Assembly: GCA_050246915.1 (NCBI GenBank)
Contig: JBFWVD010000024.1
Span: forward strand, 6,705 to 70,704
Direction of reading: 5' to 3'
Source of the DNA: JBFWVD01 sp050246915
GTDB taxonomy: Bacteria; Actinomycetota; Acidimicrobiia; Acidimicrobiales; Ilumatobacteraceae
DNA length: 64,000 nucleotides
Below the pieces are notes generated by a model. The model had not been told where the DNA came from, made no database searches, and worked only from the letters and a program-made list of their open reading frames with translations. Of this stretch, positions 53,101 to 60,954 are shown one piece after another. Numbering within the stretch: position 1 is the first letter of the stretch; each line of letters starts with the position of its first letter. Made by a program: the position numbers and the translations under genes.

Positions 53101-54978
53101 CGGCCTCGTCGTTGGGAGCGCCAGGAGATCGACGTGCTGGCGCGTTGCGGCGCCACCATCGTGCACGTGCTCGAACAGCGTCGTCTCGACCGGGCGTTGC
53201 GCGAAAGTCAATCCCGGTTGCAGGCCCTCGTCGATCATGCCGGTGACGGGTTGATCGTCGTCGATCAGAGCGGTCGCATCCGGTTCGTCAGCTCGGTGTT
53301 CGCCGATCTGTTGGCAATGGAAAGCTCGCAGCTCGTCGGGCGGTTGTTCACCGAGATCATCCATCACGACGATCTGTCGTCGGCGGTGCACTCGTTGACC
53401 CGAGCGATGAGTGGCGTGCTCGACGACGAGGTCACGTTGCGACTCGTGTCGGCGACAGGTGAGGCCCGATGGTGGGAGTTGACCACTACGGGCCCGGCAC
53501 CAGACGCGCTCGATGGGGCGGTGGTGTTCTCCGGACGCGACGTGACCGACCGGCGCCACGCAGAAGAGGCAGCAGCCCGGCGGCTCGAACATCTGAGCAT
53601 GACGTTCGCCGTCACCCAGCTGGCCCTCGACGTGGGCGCAGAGGAGTTCCTCGATCGTCTCGGGGACGTGTCCAGTGATCTGGGCCGGCTGATCGGGGCC
53701 GATGCCGTCGTGATCGACGTGATCGTGGAGGACCACGACGGCGAATCGATCGACACCGTCCACAGCGACCACAACCTCCCTCATGCGACCTCATCGGGGC
53801 GGAGCCTGATCAAGCGCGTAGGTAGATGGCGCGCCCCGGGCAGCGATGTCCAACTCGAGGAGACCCGGACCGAGGAACTCGCCCATCTCCGGCCGGTGCA
53901 ACTGACCCGTGCCGACGGCCGCCGTGTGTTGGCCGTGCCGATGGTGGCCGCGGGTGAGGTGCTCGGTGCGCTGACGATCATCGACCGTCGTGAAGACGCC
54001 TGGCCCGAGGACGAACTCGCGCTGGCCCGGCTGCTGGCCGAGACCGTGGCTTCGGTGCTGCAGCGCCGCCGTCTCGACAGTGCTCTGAAGGCCAGCGAGT
54101 CGCGCTACCGCCTGTTGTCGGAACACGCCGCCGACGTGGTGGGACTGGTGGGACTCGATGGGTACATGACCTATGTGTCGCCGTCGGTCACCGAGGTGCT
54201 CGGCTACTCGGTGGAGGACGTCATCGGTCGAAACGTGACCGACTTCGTCATCGAGGAGGATCTGGTCCACGTGCAGATGGCGGTACGGGAGGTGCTCGGT
54301 GGCCAGACGCTCACGTATGAGGTGCGCATCCGTCGCGCCGACGGCTCGGTGGTGTGGACCGCGCACACGACCCGAGTCGTGCTCGACGAAGACGGTGCGC
54401 CGGTGGGGTTGCGGTTCTCCATCCGCGACATCACGGAACGAAAGCATCTCGAAGCGGAGCTCAAGCGACAGGCGTTGCATGATCCGTTGACGGGCCTCGC
54501 CAATCGGGCGTTGCTGCAGAGCCGCCTACACGTGGCCGCATCGCGCCGGGGCAATCCCAACGAGCTCGCACTCATGCTCATCGACCTCGACGGCTTCAAA
54601 GAGGTGAACGATCGGTTCGGGCACGGAGCCGGTGATGCGGTGCTGCTCACCGTGGCGCAGCGACTCGAAGGTCTGACCCGAGGCGGCGACACGCTGGCCC
54701 GGATGGGCGGCGATGAGTTCGTCTTGCTGTGCCCCGAGACCACCCTCGAGGGTGCCGCCGCAGTCGCGGAACGGGTCGTGGCCGTGGTGTCGGAACCGAT
54801 CGACGTGAGCGGTGTGATGCACATGCTCGGCGCCAGCGTCGGCATCTCGCATCAAGCCGGCCCGGTCGCCGACCCCGAGCGGATGCTGCGAGAAGCCGAC
54901 CGCGCTATGTACGAAGCGAAGAAGTCTGGCAAGGGCCGTGTGTGCCTGGCGGTCGCGCACACGCCTACGCTCAGCTGA
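50158..54978 (+). CDS. Multidomain c-di-GMP protein: degenerate GGDEF, EAL, PAS/GAF array, active GGDEF
   Basis: A 1606-residue, apparently cytosolic protein. Residues 20-175 are a GGDEF-like domain with a ruined site (LDGDGF). An EAL domain (about 180-445) is intact by motif: VEALVRW, NLSAAQL, FEVTES, LDDFGTGYSSL, KIDRSF, AEGVEE, so it should hydrolyse c-di-GMP. PAS and GAF domains alternate from about 460 to 1430. The C-terminal GGDEF has RMGGDEF with an RxxD site (RGGD) at the usual spacing. Having the EAL pair at the N-terminus and a separate GGDEF at the C-terminus is unusual. One GTCAAY dyad lies inside. Confidence 0.88.
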   Translation: MSDLPTIPVTEAPSNDVPVLDRARLMGTIRVLRDLKDRAPIVSIAYLDLDRFHQVNTRWGHRLGDQLLSVVERRLRGAVPHGSVLARLDGDGFVVLVPGMDGEDIRVLAEMLLRLVATPVSLDGRVVAVRASAGVVTRTAPIGEDLVEEAFMACRQAKSTNVGMVEESVLAAMVARRGQVEAELARGIENSELRLRYQPKVDLRDGTVVGVEALVRWQHPEMGLVGPGAFIDIAEESGLIVPLGAWVLQAAIEQARRWPATISGAPLRTWVNLSAAQLGHIADLRTILRDAIAGGLDPRAIGFEVTESSLLADLPGAVEVLESLRSLGAELALDDFGTGYSSLTYLRQLPVSSVKIDRSFVTGMDGSLADAAIVEAVVELSHALGLEVVAEGVEEAHQVDELLRLGVDRAQGYWFAEPLPAFDMAALVAQPWCGKPAPAAARERDHRADGLPGFGGPRSRLLLAALDASADSVMVSSVGDLVAGIAPHIDYVNPAFEADTGYRTDQVLGRPVWFNYPEDLEGALARDALMSALQSRVSSTLVVPSVRADGDRRQCELTVTPIMDERGMLSHWLHVRRDLTSRHALEADRDRFRRVIEQTAVGVVLTEIDGSVTYANQAARDLVSFPADRPLDGTDLMSLIPADEIDEHHARVFPLLRRDGEFAGPVTAVASDGQRVPLWVDIRIVQDPRHPRGAYLAAVAQDRRPELAVAEALAASSRRAQELLSGTADAVVLLDPAGRITYANRALETLLGAPMQQLIGSSAFSWISPTHREQLLQSFIDQLAEDSDGGEEQEFVFNVVHVDGTEIPVEAAVVRRFHDPTINGLVMSLRDMRRRLASERRDHQQTLFDRLLAAVAQSALDLGPEGFFAVLDDHLGELAEALDVDRIFVNEIGSTHVTTLASVDTIDLPPTDPTVPRGQLTSWIEMLERQDRVVIDDLVVDPHDAIAREAEVYEAVPRALAAVALRSEGRLTATIGALHVARPRRWERQEIDVLARCGATIVHVLEQRRLDRALRESQSRLQALVDHAGDGLIVVDQSGRIRFVSSVFADLLAMESSQLVGRLFTEIIHHDDLSSAVHSLTRAMSGVLDDEVTLRLVSATGEARWWELTTTGPAPDALDGAVVFSGRDVTDRRHAEEAAARRLEHLSMTFAVTQLALDVGAEEFLDRLGDVSSDLGRLIGADAVVIDVIVEDHDGESIDTVHSDHNLPHATSSGRSLIKRVGRWRAPGSDVQLEETRTEELAHLRPVQLTRADGRRVLAVPMVAAGEVLGALTIIDRREDAWPEDELALARLLAETVASVLQRRRLDSALKASESRYRLLSEHAADVVGLVGLDGYMTYVSPSVTEVLGYSVEDVIGRNVTDFVIEEDLVHVQMAVREVLGGQTLTYEVRIRRADGSVVWTAHTTRVVLDEDGAPVGLRFSIRDITERKHLEAELKRQALHDPLTGLANRALLQSRLHVAASRRGNPNELALMLIDLDGFKEVNDRFGHGAGDAVLLTVAQRLEGLTRGGDTLARMGGDEFVLLCPETTLEGAAAVAERVVAVVSEPIDVSGVMHMLGASVGISHQAGPVADPERMLREADRAMYEAKKSGKGRVCLAVAHTPTLS
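51815..51830. repeat. GTCAAY dyad, copy 9 (exact)
   Basis: GTCAATGCGAATTGAC, inside the 1606-residue c-di-GMP gene, in a different reading frame from copies 1-3. Confidence 0.85.
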
Positions 54979-55592
54979 TCACCACGCATTACGAGCGACT
55001 CGGGCTCGAGCCCGACGCCACCCCTCAGCAGATCAAGCAGGCATACCGGACGCTGGCTCGGATGATGCATCCCGACGTGGCCGGCACCGATGAGGTGCGA
55101 CGGGCCGATGCCATGTCGGAGCTCAACGAGGCGTTCCGGATCTTGCGCGATCCCGAGCGACGCCGTCGCTACGACGCATCGCTGCGTGGTGAGGTGCTGG
55201 CACCGGAGACGCCCGCGGGCGAGGTCGCCGAGCGACCCGACTGGTTGGTGGACGAGTCCCCTGAGCCAATGGTGTTCACGCGTCTGCCCAAGGTGTTCGT
55301 GGTGGGAGTGCTGGGTGCGGCGTTGTTCATCTTGTTCATCATCAGCCTGTTCGCCTTCCGCAGCGACGACCCGATCAACAGCGTCGATCCGGTCGACGGA
55401 GTGGTGTCGGTTGGTTCGTGTGTGGCCGTGGGCAACGTGGGTGGTCAGGTGGGGGAGACCTCCTGCAACGGCGCCGAGGACGGGACGGTGATGGCCCTGG
55501 TGGGCTTCGACCAGGACTGCCCGACGGGTACCTTCACGTTCCAGAGCGAGTCGGTGAGTACGAAGGTGTGCGTGAAACCGCGCTCGGGATGA
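54942..55592 (+). CDS. Membrane-anchored J-domain protein
   Basis: A DnaJ-type co-chaperone of about 216 residues. The J-domain (HYERLGLEPDATPQQIKQAY, HPD in MMHPDVAG, LRDPERRRRYDASL) is cytosolic; a membrane helix follows (FVVGVLGAALFILFIISLF); the C-terminal extracytoplasmic domain has four cysteines and resembles septum-formation/LppU-type domains. It would bring DnaK to the membrane. The start is unsure: GTG 54942 overlaps the preceding gene by 37 bases, and a CTG at 54975 overlaps its TGA and would give a natural-looking N-terminus. Confidence 0.7.
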   Translation: MPGGRAHAYAQLITTHYERLGLEPDATPQQIKQAYRTLARMMHPDVAGTDEVRRADAMSELNEAFRILRDPERRRRYDASLRGEVLAPETPAGEVAERPDWLVDESPEPMVFTRLPKVFVVGVLGAALFILFIISLFAFRSDDPINSVDPVDGVVSVGSCVAVGNVGGQVGETSCNGAEDGTVMALVGFDQDCPTGTFTFQSESVSTKVCVKPRSG

Positions 55593-55652
55593 GGCGTCAC
55601 CATCGGCTCGGTCGACACGAGGCGCGCTTGCTACAGTGACCCGGTCCCACAC

Positions 55653-55729
55653 GGGCGATTGGCTCAGCTGGTTAGAGCGCCGCCTTCACACGGCGGAGGT
55701 CGAGGGTTCGAGTCCCCCATCGCCCACCA
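55653..55729 (+). tRNA. tRNA-Val (anticodon CAC)
   Basis: A complete cloverleaf: acceptor GGGCGAT (55653) with ATCGCCC, D-loop with GGTTAGAGC, anticodon arm CCGCC-TTCACAC-GGCGG giving anticodon CAC, and T-loop GGTTCGAGTCC. CCA (55727-55729) is encoded. A GNRA-loop terminator follows. Confidence 0.96.
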
Positions 55730-55751
55730 CAGAAGACCTGTTCAGGCGCTA

Positions 55752-55779
55752 CGAAGGCCTCCCGCAAGGGGGGCCTTCG
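55752..55779 (+). terminator. Hairpin terminator after tRNA-Val
   Basis: An 11-bp stem (GAAGGCCTCCC with GGGGGGCCTTC, one G-U pair) around a GCAA tetraloop, 23 bases after the tRNA end. No clear T-run follows, as is common in high-GC bacteria. Confidence 0.75.
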
Positions 55780-55890
55780 CCGTTCCAAGTCCACATGCAG
55801 TCCGTGTGACCGGACGAAACGAGGTGTTGCAGCGCGGATTGTGGCTACACTTGTGACCACAGGTCGACGACAGTGCCAGCGGAGGTCGCC

Positions 55891-56139
55891 ATGCGAACCG
55901 TCGGAGTCAGGGAGTTCCGGGATCAGGCGAGTTCGATCCTCGCTGGTGGCGAGACGCTCGTGATCGAACGCCACGGCGAGCCGATCGGCTTCTTCGTACC
56001 CATTGCCGCCAAGGATCGCCGCGCCGGCCGTGATGCGCTCGGCCGCTTGGCTGATGTCTTGGACGACGTGATGGCGCGCGCCGGGCTGGATGAGGATGAA
56101 CTGGTCGGTGAGATCGTTCCCAAACACCGCTCCCAGTGA
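55891..56139 (+). CDS. Type II antitoxin, Phd/YefM-like
   Basis: An 82-residue protein with TVGVREFRDQASSIL and ETLVIERHGEPIGFFVP, the DNA-binding core of Phd/YefM antitoxins. It would neutralise the PIN toxin encoded next and repress its own operon. ATG 55891 has a GGAGG ribosome site; an upstream GTG does not. The stop overlaps the toxin start. The promoter is probably in the 110 bases after the tRNA terminator. Confidence 0.85.
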   Translation: MRTVGVREFRDQASSILAGGETLVIERHGEPIGFFVPIAAKDRRAGRDALGRLADVLDDVMARAGLDEDELVGEIVPKHRSQ

Positions 56140-56579
56140 TGCGACTCGTCGTTGACACGAGCGTCCTCGTCGGCGAACTGCTCCGTGAGTCGGGACGGCG
56201 GCGACTGGGAGACGAACGGCTCGAACTGTTCCTCCCCGAGCAGATGTGGGCGGAAACGACCGTGGAGATTCCTCGACGGATCCGAGCATTCGTCCGTCGT
56301 CGAGGGATCGATCCCTCCATCGGCGACGAACTGACCGCCTCCTGCTTGGCGGCGGTCGAGGCCAACATCGTCGTCCTGGACGAGGCGATCTACTCGGCGC
56401 TGGAGGATGAGGCGAGAGCCCGATCGCTACGCGATCCTCGGGACTGGCCCATCGTGGCGTGCGCGCTCGCGCTCACAGCCGCGATCTGGACGAACGACAA
56501 CGACTTCCTCGGCAGCGGCGTCGCCACCTGGACAACGCCGTCGCTGCAACAGTGGCTCGAACGACACCCTCAACGGTGA
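56139..56579 (+). CDS. PIN-domain toxin, VapC-like
   Basis: A 146-residue ribonuclease toxin. Acidic residues are in place: Asp6 (VVDTSVLVGE), Glu39/43 (WAETTVEI), Asp102 (LRDPRDWP) and Asp120 (WTNDNDFLG). The start ATG overlaps the antitoxin stop (TGATG); an alternative GTG lies 3 bases upstream. PIN toxins usually cut tRNA or rRNA. Together with the antitoxin it forms a module beside tRNA-Val. Confidence 0.87.
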   Translation: MRLVVDTSVLVGELLRESGRRRLGDERLELFLPEQMWAETTVEIPRRIRAFVRRRGIDPSIGDELTASCLAAVEANIVVLDEAIYSALEDEARARSLRDPRDWPIVACALALTAAIWTNDNDFLGSGVATWTTPSLQQWLERHPQR

Positions 56580-57383
56580 GTCCATGGCCGCGGGGTCAAC
56601 GCGAGGTGAAGGCCTCTTACTCGTGGGAACGTGGGCGGTTCTTGGCCGTGGATCGAATTGAAACATCGAGCGCTGCCTATTGCGCGCGGCGCGTCGTTGA
56701 CGCATATGAATGCGGCAATTACCCGGTCTCGGCATCGACACATATACAACAAGGTGGCTACAATTTGCAGTCGCTATGGGACGAAGCGAAGTGGGTTGCT
56801 CAGGGGTGCCTGACTTCGAGAGGGGAGGAGCCGCGTTCTCTCGGATTCGCGCTGCCCGGGAGTGCGCCGGGATCCGCCCGTCGGAGACGCGACGATCGAC
56901 AGAGCTGCCCTCACCCGGGCTTGAAGGGCTTTGGCCGGGAAGCGGAGCGCTGTCTCTGTGCTCCGGAGGGGTTCGTCCAAGGGCAGATCGCCCGATCGCC
57001 GTCGAGGTCGCCGGTGAGCCATGGTTGCTTCGCCCGAACGGTGTTGACGTTCTTCCGCTCGCTGCAGGAACCTGGGACATACGAATAAGTCAATCGCGGA
57101 TAGGACCAAACTGCGGTGCGGTGACAATCGGCGTAAGCGAGGTAACTGTCCTTGATATTGTCTCGCTACTTCTGGGTGCGCAGTATGGCCATTTTGCAAA
57201 GGGGGCGAGACGGATTTCAATCGTGCAATTCCGAAGATGATGTGAGAGGGCGCACCGATTCTGGTGGTGCTCGCTGCCACGAGATGGCGGACTCTCGCGC
57301 TAGAGCCGGGAATGTGCACCCGCTGGTGCGGCTCAGGTCTTCATCCGCTTCCTGGACCACCCCAGATTCGGATGCTTGGGTGT
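56580..57383. other. Compositionally atypical stretch, possible gene remnant at about 56950-57240
   Basis: About 800 bases without a convincing gene. Local composition is less GC-rich than the rest, especially 56640-56780 and 57080-57240, with codons such as ATA, AGA and CTA. On the plus strand a frame ending at 57240 contains a plausible beta-rich tail (IAVEVAGEPWLLRPNG, LPLAAGTWDIRIS, GAQYGHFAKGARR), but no good start, and the preceding text looks non-coding. It may be a decayed gene. The region follows the tRNA/toxin module and precedes ordinary chromosomal genes. Confidence 0.45.
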
Positions 57384-57911
57384 TCAGCCTGTGGCGAAGG
57401 CGTCCTTGAGGCGTTGCATGGTGAGATCGTCGACGTTGGCGTACACCAGGTTGGCCCCGGTGAACCGTGCGGCCTCGTCCACGAGAGCGTTGCGATCGAG
57501 ATCTTCGACGAGCAACGCCACCGTCGCCGTGCCGGGTTGCACCGCTTCTTTGAACCAGGAGACCCACTCATCAGGGATGCCGAGGTCCACGACCTTCGCC
57601 GTCACGGCGCCAGCGCCCGCTCCAACGGCCATGCCCGCTGCCCATCCGACCGGACCACCGAGCATGAGTCCGAACAGCCCTGCCCACATCGCGCCCGACA
57701 GTGCCGAGCGCGCCGGACCCGGATCGATGGTCTCGTGCACCGTGGTCTTGCCCTCGGCGTCCTTCAAGACCGTCACGACGTCCTTGATGACGAGCTTTCC
57801 CTTGGCCGCGAGGCTCGAGGCAGCCAGCACGAACTCCTGGGCGCGGAAGTGGTTCTCGAACGAGACGCCGACCAACGTCGGGGGTGGGCCAGACTCAGCT
57901 GCGTTTTCCAT
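57384..57911 (-). CDS. DUF1269-family membrane-associated protein
   Basis: A 175-residue protein of the DUF1269 type. A soluble N-terminus (FENHFRAQEFVLAASSLAA; KDVVTVLKDAEGKTTV) precedes a glycine-rich membrane hairpin (about residues 72-100: WAGLFGLMLGGPVGWAAG) and a C-terminal domain with WVSWFKEAVQPGTATVALLVEDL. Function is unknown; such proteins often appear in stress-response regions. Start ATG 57911. Confidence 0.85.
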   Translation of the reverse strand: MENAAESGPPPTLVGVSFENHFRAQEFVLAASSLAAKGKLVIKDVVTVLKDAEGKTTVHETIDPGPARSALSGAMWAGLFGLMLGGPVGWAAGMAVGAGAGAVTAKVVDLGIPDEWVSWFKEAVQPGTATVALLVEDLDRNALVDEAARFTGANLVYANVDDLTMQRLKDAFATG

Positions 57912-57970
57912 CGATCCATCATGCCCTGCCAGGGCGAGGATCGGTCGGCGTGACGACGTGATCTCGTTGG

Positions 57971-58708
57971 TCAGCCCTCGGGCTTGGCGATCTGCAACAT
58001 CTTGATGGCGCCATCGGCGAGGGCCTCGGCCTCCGTGGCGTCGAGCACCGAGTAGGCGGGCAGTACCAGGCGATCGGTGAGCTGTTCGGCGGCCACCAGG
58101 TTGGCCTTGTCGGCTTCGCTCACCGACGGCGGGTTGGTGTCGTCGTAGCCGAACCCCTTGTACATCTCGGGTCGGCGGATGAAGTGAGCGACCTCGGGAT
58201 GCACACCCGAGGCGAGCAAGGCCACCAGATGCGCACAGCCGCGCAGCTCGCGCAGCACGACGGCCAGTTGCATAGCTCGCCCCGCGTCATCGCTGACGCG
58301 TGGCTCAGCCGCCCATCCGGCGAACAGCGAGAAGCCTGCGGGATGGGCTGCCTCGAGCACCTTGTCGCCAGCGGCGCAGAATGCGCTGAGCTCGATGCCG
58401 TCGAACCGCTCGCGGCCGTACGTCGCGGCACACTCGTGATAGAGGCGACCGGCGTCTCGCGGGGCCACCTTCTCCTTCGCCGAGTTCCACAGTTTCGTGA
58501 TCACGCCAGCCGAGAAATAGCCGAACGCCGACTGGACGACGGCGGGCTCCACATCACCGAGCACGCCGCCGCGGCCGAGGATGTAGAACCGCATGCCGTC
58601 GAGGCCGTGCTCCTTGCCGCGGGCGACCGTGGCGGGATCGAAGTAGAACAGCCCGCCGAGGGCAGCGATGGGTGGGCAGGCGGTCTGGACGAGCTCTTCG
58701 GGTGTCAT
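57971..58708 (-). CDS. SCO6745-family protein
   Basis: A 245-residue helical protein matching the actinobacterial SCO6745 family by the segments GGLFYFDPATVARGKEHGLDG, GRGGVLGDVEPAVVQSAFGYF and LRELRGCAHLVALLASGVHP. No enzymatic motif is known to me. It lacks a ribosome site before ATG 58708, so it could be leaderless. It runs in the same direction as DUF1269 but 60 bases away. Confidence 0.72.
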   Translation of the reverse strand: MTPEELVQTACPPIAALGGLFYFDPATVARGKEHGLDGMRFYILGRGGVLGDVEPAVVQSAFGYFSAGVITKLWNSAKEKVAPRDAGRLYHECAATYGRERFDGIELSAFCAAGDKVLEAAHPAGFSLFAGWAAEPRVSDDAGRAMQLAVVLRELRGCAHLVALLASGVHPEVAHFIRRPEMYKGFGYDDTNPPSVSEADKANLVAAEQLTDRLVLPAYSVLDATEAEALADGAIKMLQIAKPEG

Positions 58709-58806
58709 GGTTCAACAACGTAGACCCCGACGCGCGTGGAGCCCGCCGTCGAGAGCAGCGGGTGCCGACGCATCAGGGATGCCCGTTGCTCCGCGATACC
58801 CGTCGG

Positions 58807-59307
58807 TCATGGATGCTCGAAGCCGCGCAAGCCCTCATCGATCGGTACGTCGAGCGCCAGCACCATGCGCGAGCCGAACCCGTAGAAGCCGATGGCCATG
58901 GTGAGGTCGAATATCTCGTCGGTGGTGAAGTGCGCCGACACCGCGGTCCACGCCGCTTCGTCGACGGCGTGATCGTCGACCGCGTCGGCGTAGCGCACCG
59001 CTGCCAGATCGGCTCCGGTGAAGATGCTCAGATCACCGCTGCGCAGGGCGCGCAGTTCGTCGTCGCTGATGCCGGCGGCCTGCGCGCCCGGTACATGGTT
59101 GGCCCATTCGTACGCCGCGTCGAGTTTGGCGGCCACCCGCAAGATCGCCAGCTCACGTACTCGTGTGGTGATCCGCGACGCGCTGTGGACCTTCATGGCC
59201 AGCCGTCCGAAGTCCTTGAACATGGCCGGGTTCGCATAGAACGCCCGCACCAGGTTGTTGTGGATGGGCAGCTCGGGCGGCAGCTCCGCTTGCGGGAATC
59301 GAGTCAT
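58807..59307 (-). CDS. Carboxymuconolactone decarboxylase-like protein
   Basis: A 166-residue all-helical protein of the CMD/AhpD fold. Features are VRELAILRVAAKLDAAYEWANH and TTDEIFDLTMAIGFYGFGSRM. The CxxC pair of AhpD-type peroxidases is absent, so it is not a peroxidase of that type; decarboxylase or unknown activity remain. A good AGGAG precedes ATG 59307. The position near the thiolase and amidohydrolase suggests a catabolic setting. Confidence 0.8.
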   Translation of the reverse strand: MTRFPQAELPPELPIHNNLVRAFYANPAMFKDFGRLAMKVHSASRITTRVRELAILRVAAKLDAAYEWANHVPGAQAAGISDDELRALRSGDLSIFTGADLAAVRYADAVDDHAVDEAAWTAVSAHFTTDEIFDLTMAIGFYGFGSRMVLALDVPIDEGLRGFEHP

Positions 59308-59642
59308 GGCGGCACTCCTGGTCGGACGCGGGTCGACGCCACAGTAGAACGCTGTTCAGGCCTCCGATGATGTCATCGAACAGATCGAACAGTTCGAGCA
59401 GTCGCTCGATGTGCAGCACATCCGTGTCGCGTTCGGCACCGGCATGCCTGCCGAAGGGGTGAACCAGAGCTCGGGCGGGCTTCGCAGAGCTGTCGGCCAT
59501 GGTCGAGCTGTACGGCCGCGAAGCGATCGCGAACTATTGACCTGCATTTTCCCGGCTATGAGCCATCGATCGATGCCTGATCAGTGGGCGTCCCGGCGTA
59601 TCTTCGACATGAGGCCGCGCCGGGCGGCATGAAGGAGTTCCG
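59308..59642. other. Intergenic region between divergent CMD-like and thiolase genes
   Basis: 335 bases. It must hold both divergent promoters. A short minus-strand frame with a hydrophobic stretch (LLELFDLFDDIIGGLNSVLL) is visible but has no ribosome site and overlaps the CMD-like gene out of frame, so it is not called. A TTGACC occurs at 59537, without a good partner at the usual spacing. No other structure is seen. Confidence 0.5.
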
Positions 59643-60824
59643 ATGTCAGAAGTGGTCATCATCGAAGGCGTGCGTTCGGCTATCGGCAAGCGCAACGGCA
59701 GCTTGTCGCACATGGATCCGGTGGAGCTCCTCGGTGACGTACAGGCCGGGCTCATCGAGCGCACCGGCATCGATCCGATGGTCGTCGGCCATGTCCTCGG
59801 TGGGTGCATCAACCAGATCGGCAACCAGGCGGCCAACGTCGTGCGCAACGCCTGGCTGGGTGCCGGCCTGCCCCTCGAAGTCCCCGCTGCCACCGTGCAG
59901 TCACAGTGCGGATCGTCCCAAGAGGCGCACACGCTGGCCCACGCCATGGTGAAGAGCGGCCTGGTCGATGTCGCCATCGCCTGCGGCATCGAATCGATGA
60001 GCAAGATCTCCATCAACGCGTCGTTCCCTGTCGATTCGCCCTACGGCTTCCCTCGCGCCGGTCGCTACGCCACGCGCTATGAGCCCACCACCCAGTTCGA
60101 AGCCGGTGAGCGCATCGCGCAGAGGTGGGGCATCACCCGCGAGGATCTCGACGCGTACGCCTACAAGTCGCAGACCCGCGCCGCGGCCGCCTGGGCCGAA
60201 GGTCGCCTCGACGGTCAGATCATCCCCATCAACGCGCCGGTGGCCGATGAGAACGGCAACATCGTCGGTCGCAAGGTGTTCGATCGCGACGAGGCCATGC
60301 GGCCGACCACGCTCGAGGCACTCGCCGCTCTGAAGCCGAACATGAAGGAGCGCACCCCGGCGTTCCACACCGCCGGTACCTCGTCGCAGATCTCCGACGC
60401 GGCGAGCGCCATCTTGATGGCCACCGCCGAGCGGGCCAAGGAGCTCGGATTGCGCGCCAAGGCCCGCATCGTCGACTCGGTGTTGGTCGGGAGCGACCCC
60501 GAGCTGATGCTGACCGGTCCCATCCCCGTCACCGAGCAGCTGCTGAAGCGCAATGGCCTCAGCATCGGTGACATCGACCTGTTCGAAATCAACGAGGCAT
60601 TCGGCTCGGTGGTGTTGGCATGGGCGAAGGAGACCGGAGCCGATCTGGACAAGACCAATGTGAACGGTGGCGCCATCGCCGTTGGTCACCCGCTCGGGGC
60701 ATCGGGCACGCTGCTCATCACCCGCGTCCTGCACGAACTCGAGCGCAGCGGTGGTCGCTACGCGCTCATCTCGATGTGCTGCGGTGGCGGTCTCGGCACT
60801 GGCACGCTCATCGAGCGCGTCTGA
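59643..60824 (+). CDS. Thiolase (acetyl-CoA C-acyltransferase)
   Basis: A 393-residue thiolase. Catalytic Cys89 in SQCGSSQEA, His in EINEAFGSV and GHPLGASG, and second Cys in MCCGGGLG. It would cleave or form 3-oxoacyl-CoA in fatty-acid or acetoacetyl-CoA metabolism. AAGGAG precedes ATG 59643. The amidohydrolase gene follows after a structured leader of 130 bases, so co-expression is possible but a separate promoter is likely. Confidence 0.92.
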   Translation: MSEVVIIEGVRSAIGKRNGSLSHMDPVELLGDVQAGLIERTGIDPMVVGHVLGGCINQIGNQAANVVRNAWLGAGLPLEVPAATVQSQCGSSQEAHTLAHAMVKSGLVDVAIACGIESMSKISINASFPVDSPYGFPRAGRYATRYEPTTQFEAGERIAQRWGITREDLDAYAYKSQTRAAAAWAEGRLDGQIIPINAPVADENGNIVGRKVFDRDEAMRPTTLEALAALKPNMKERTPAFHTAGTSSQISDAASAILMATAERAKELGLRAKARIVDSVLVGSDPELMLTGPIPVTEQLLKRNGLSIGDIDLFEINEAFGSVVLAWAKETGADLDKTNVNGGAIAVGHPLGASGTLLITRVLHELERSGGRYALISMCCGGGLGTGTLIERV

Positions 60825-60891
60825 CCGAAAACGCGCCCCGCTCGACTACGCACAGCGCTGAACGACGACACACCGCGCCCAATACAGGTAG

Positions 60892-60940
60892 AATGAGGTT
60901 CTGTTCTGGGCCCGCGCCGGATGCGGGCCCAGACCTCATT
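60892..60940 (+). promoter_or_regulatory. Structured leader ahead of the second amidohydrolase
   Basis: Nested inverted repeats: AATGAGGT (60892-60899) with ACCTCATT (60933-60940), and inside them CTGGGCCCGC (60906-60915) with GCGGGCCCAG (60923-60932) around a 7-nt loop. TAGAAT at 60889-60894 could be a -10 box, overlapping the 5' arm. The GGGGAG ribosome site follows directly. It may also terminate thiolase transcripts. Confidence 0.5.
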
Positions 60941-60954
60941 GGGGAGCGTGCGTC

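Noticed and set aside
50128..53784. A 1218-codon open frame antisense to the c-di-GMP gene
   Set aside because: High-GC codon structure keeps the antisense frame open. It has no ribosome site, no domain, and residue content typical of a shadow (His, Gln, Arg-rich).
55653..57383. Attachment-site duplication of the tRNA-Val 3' end
   Set aside because: No second copy of the T-arm or acceptor sequence was found downstream in the window.
59356..59547. Small minus-strand frames between the CMD-like and thiolase genes
   Set aside because: No ribosome sites, no family resemblance, and they overlap each other and the neighbouring gene.
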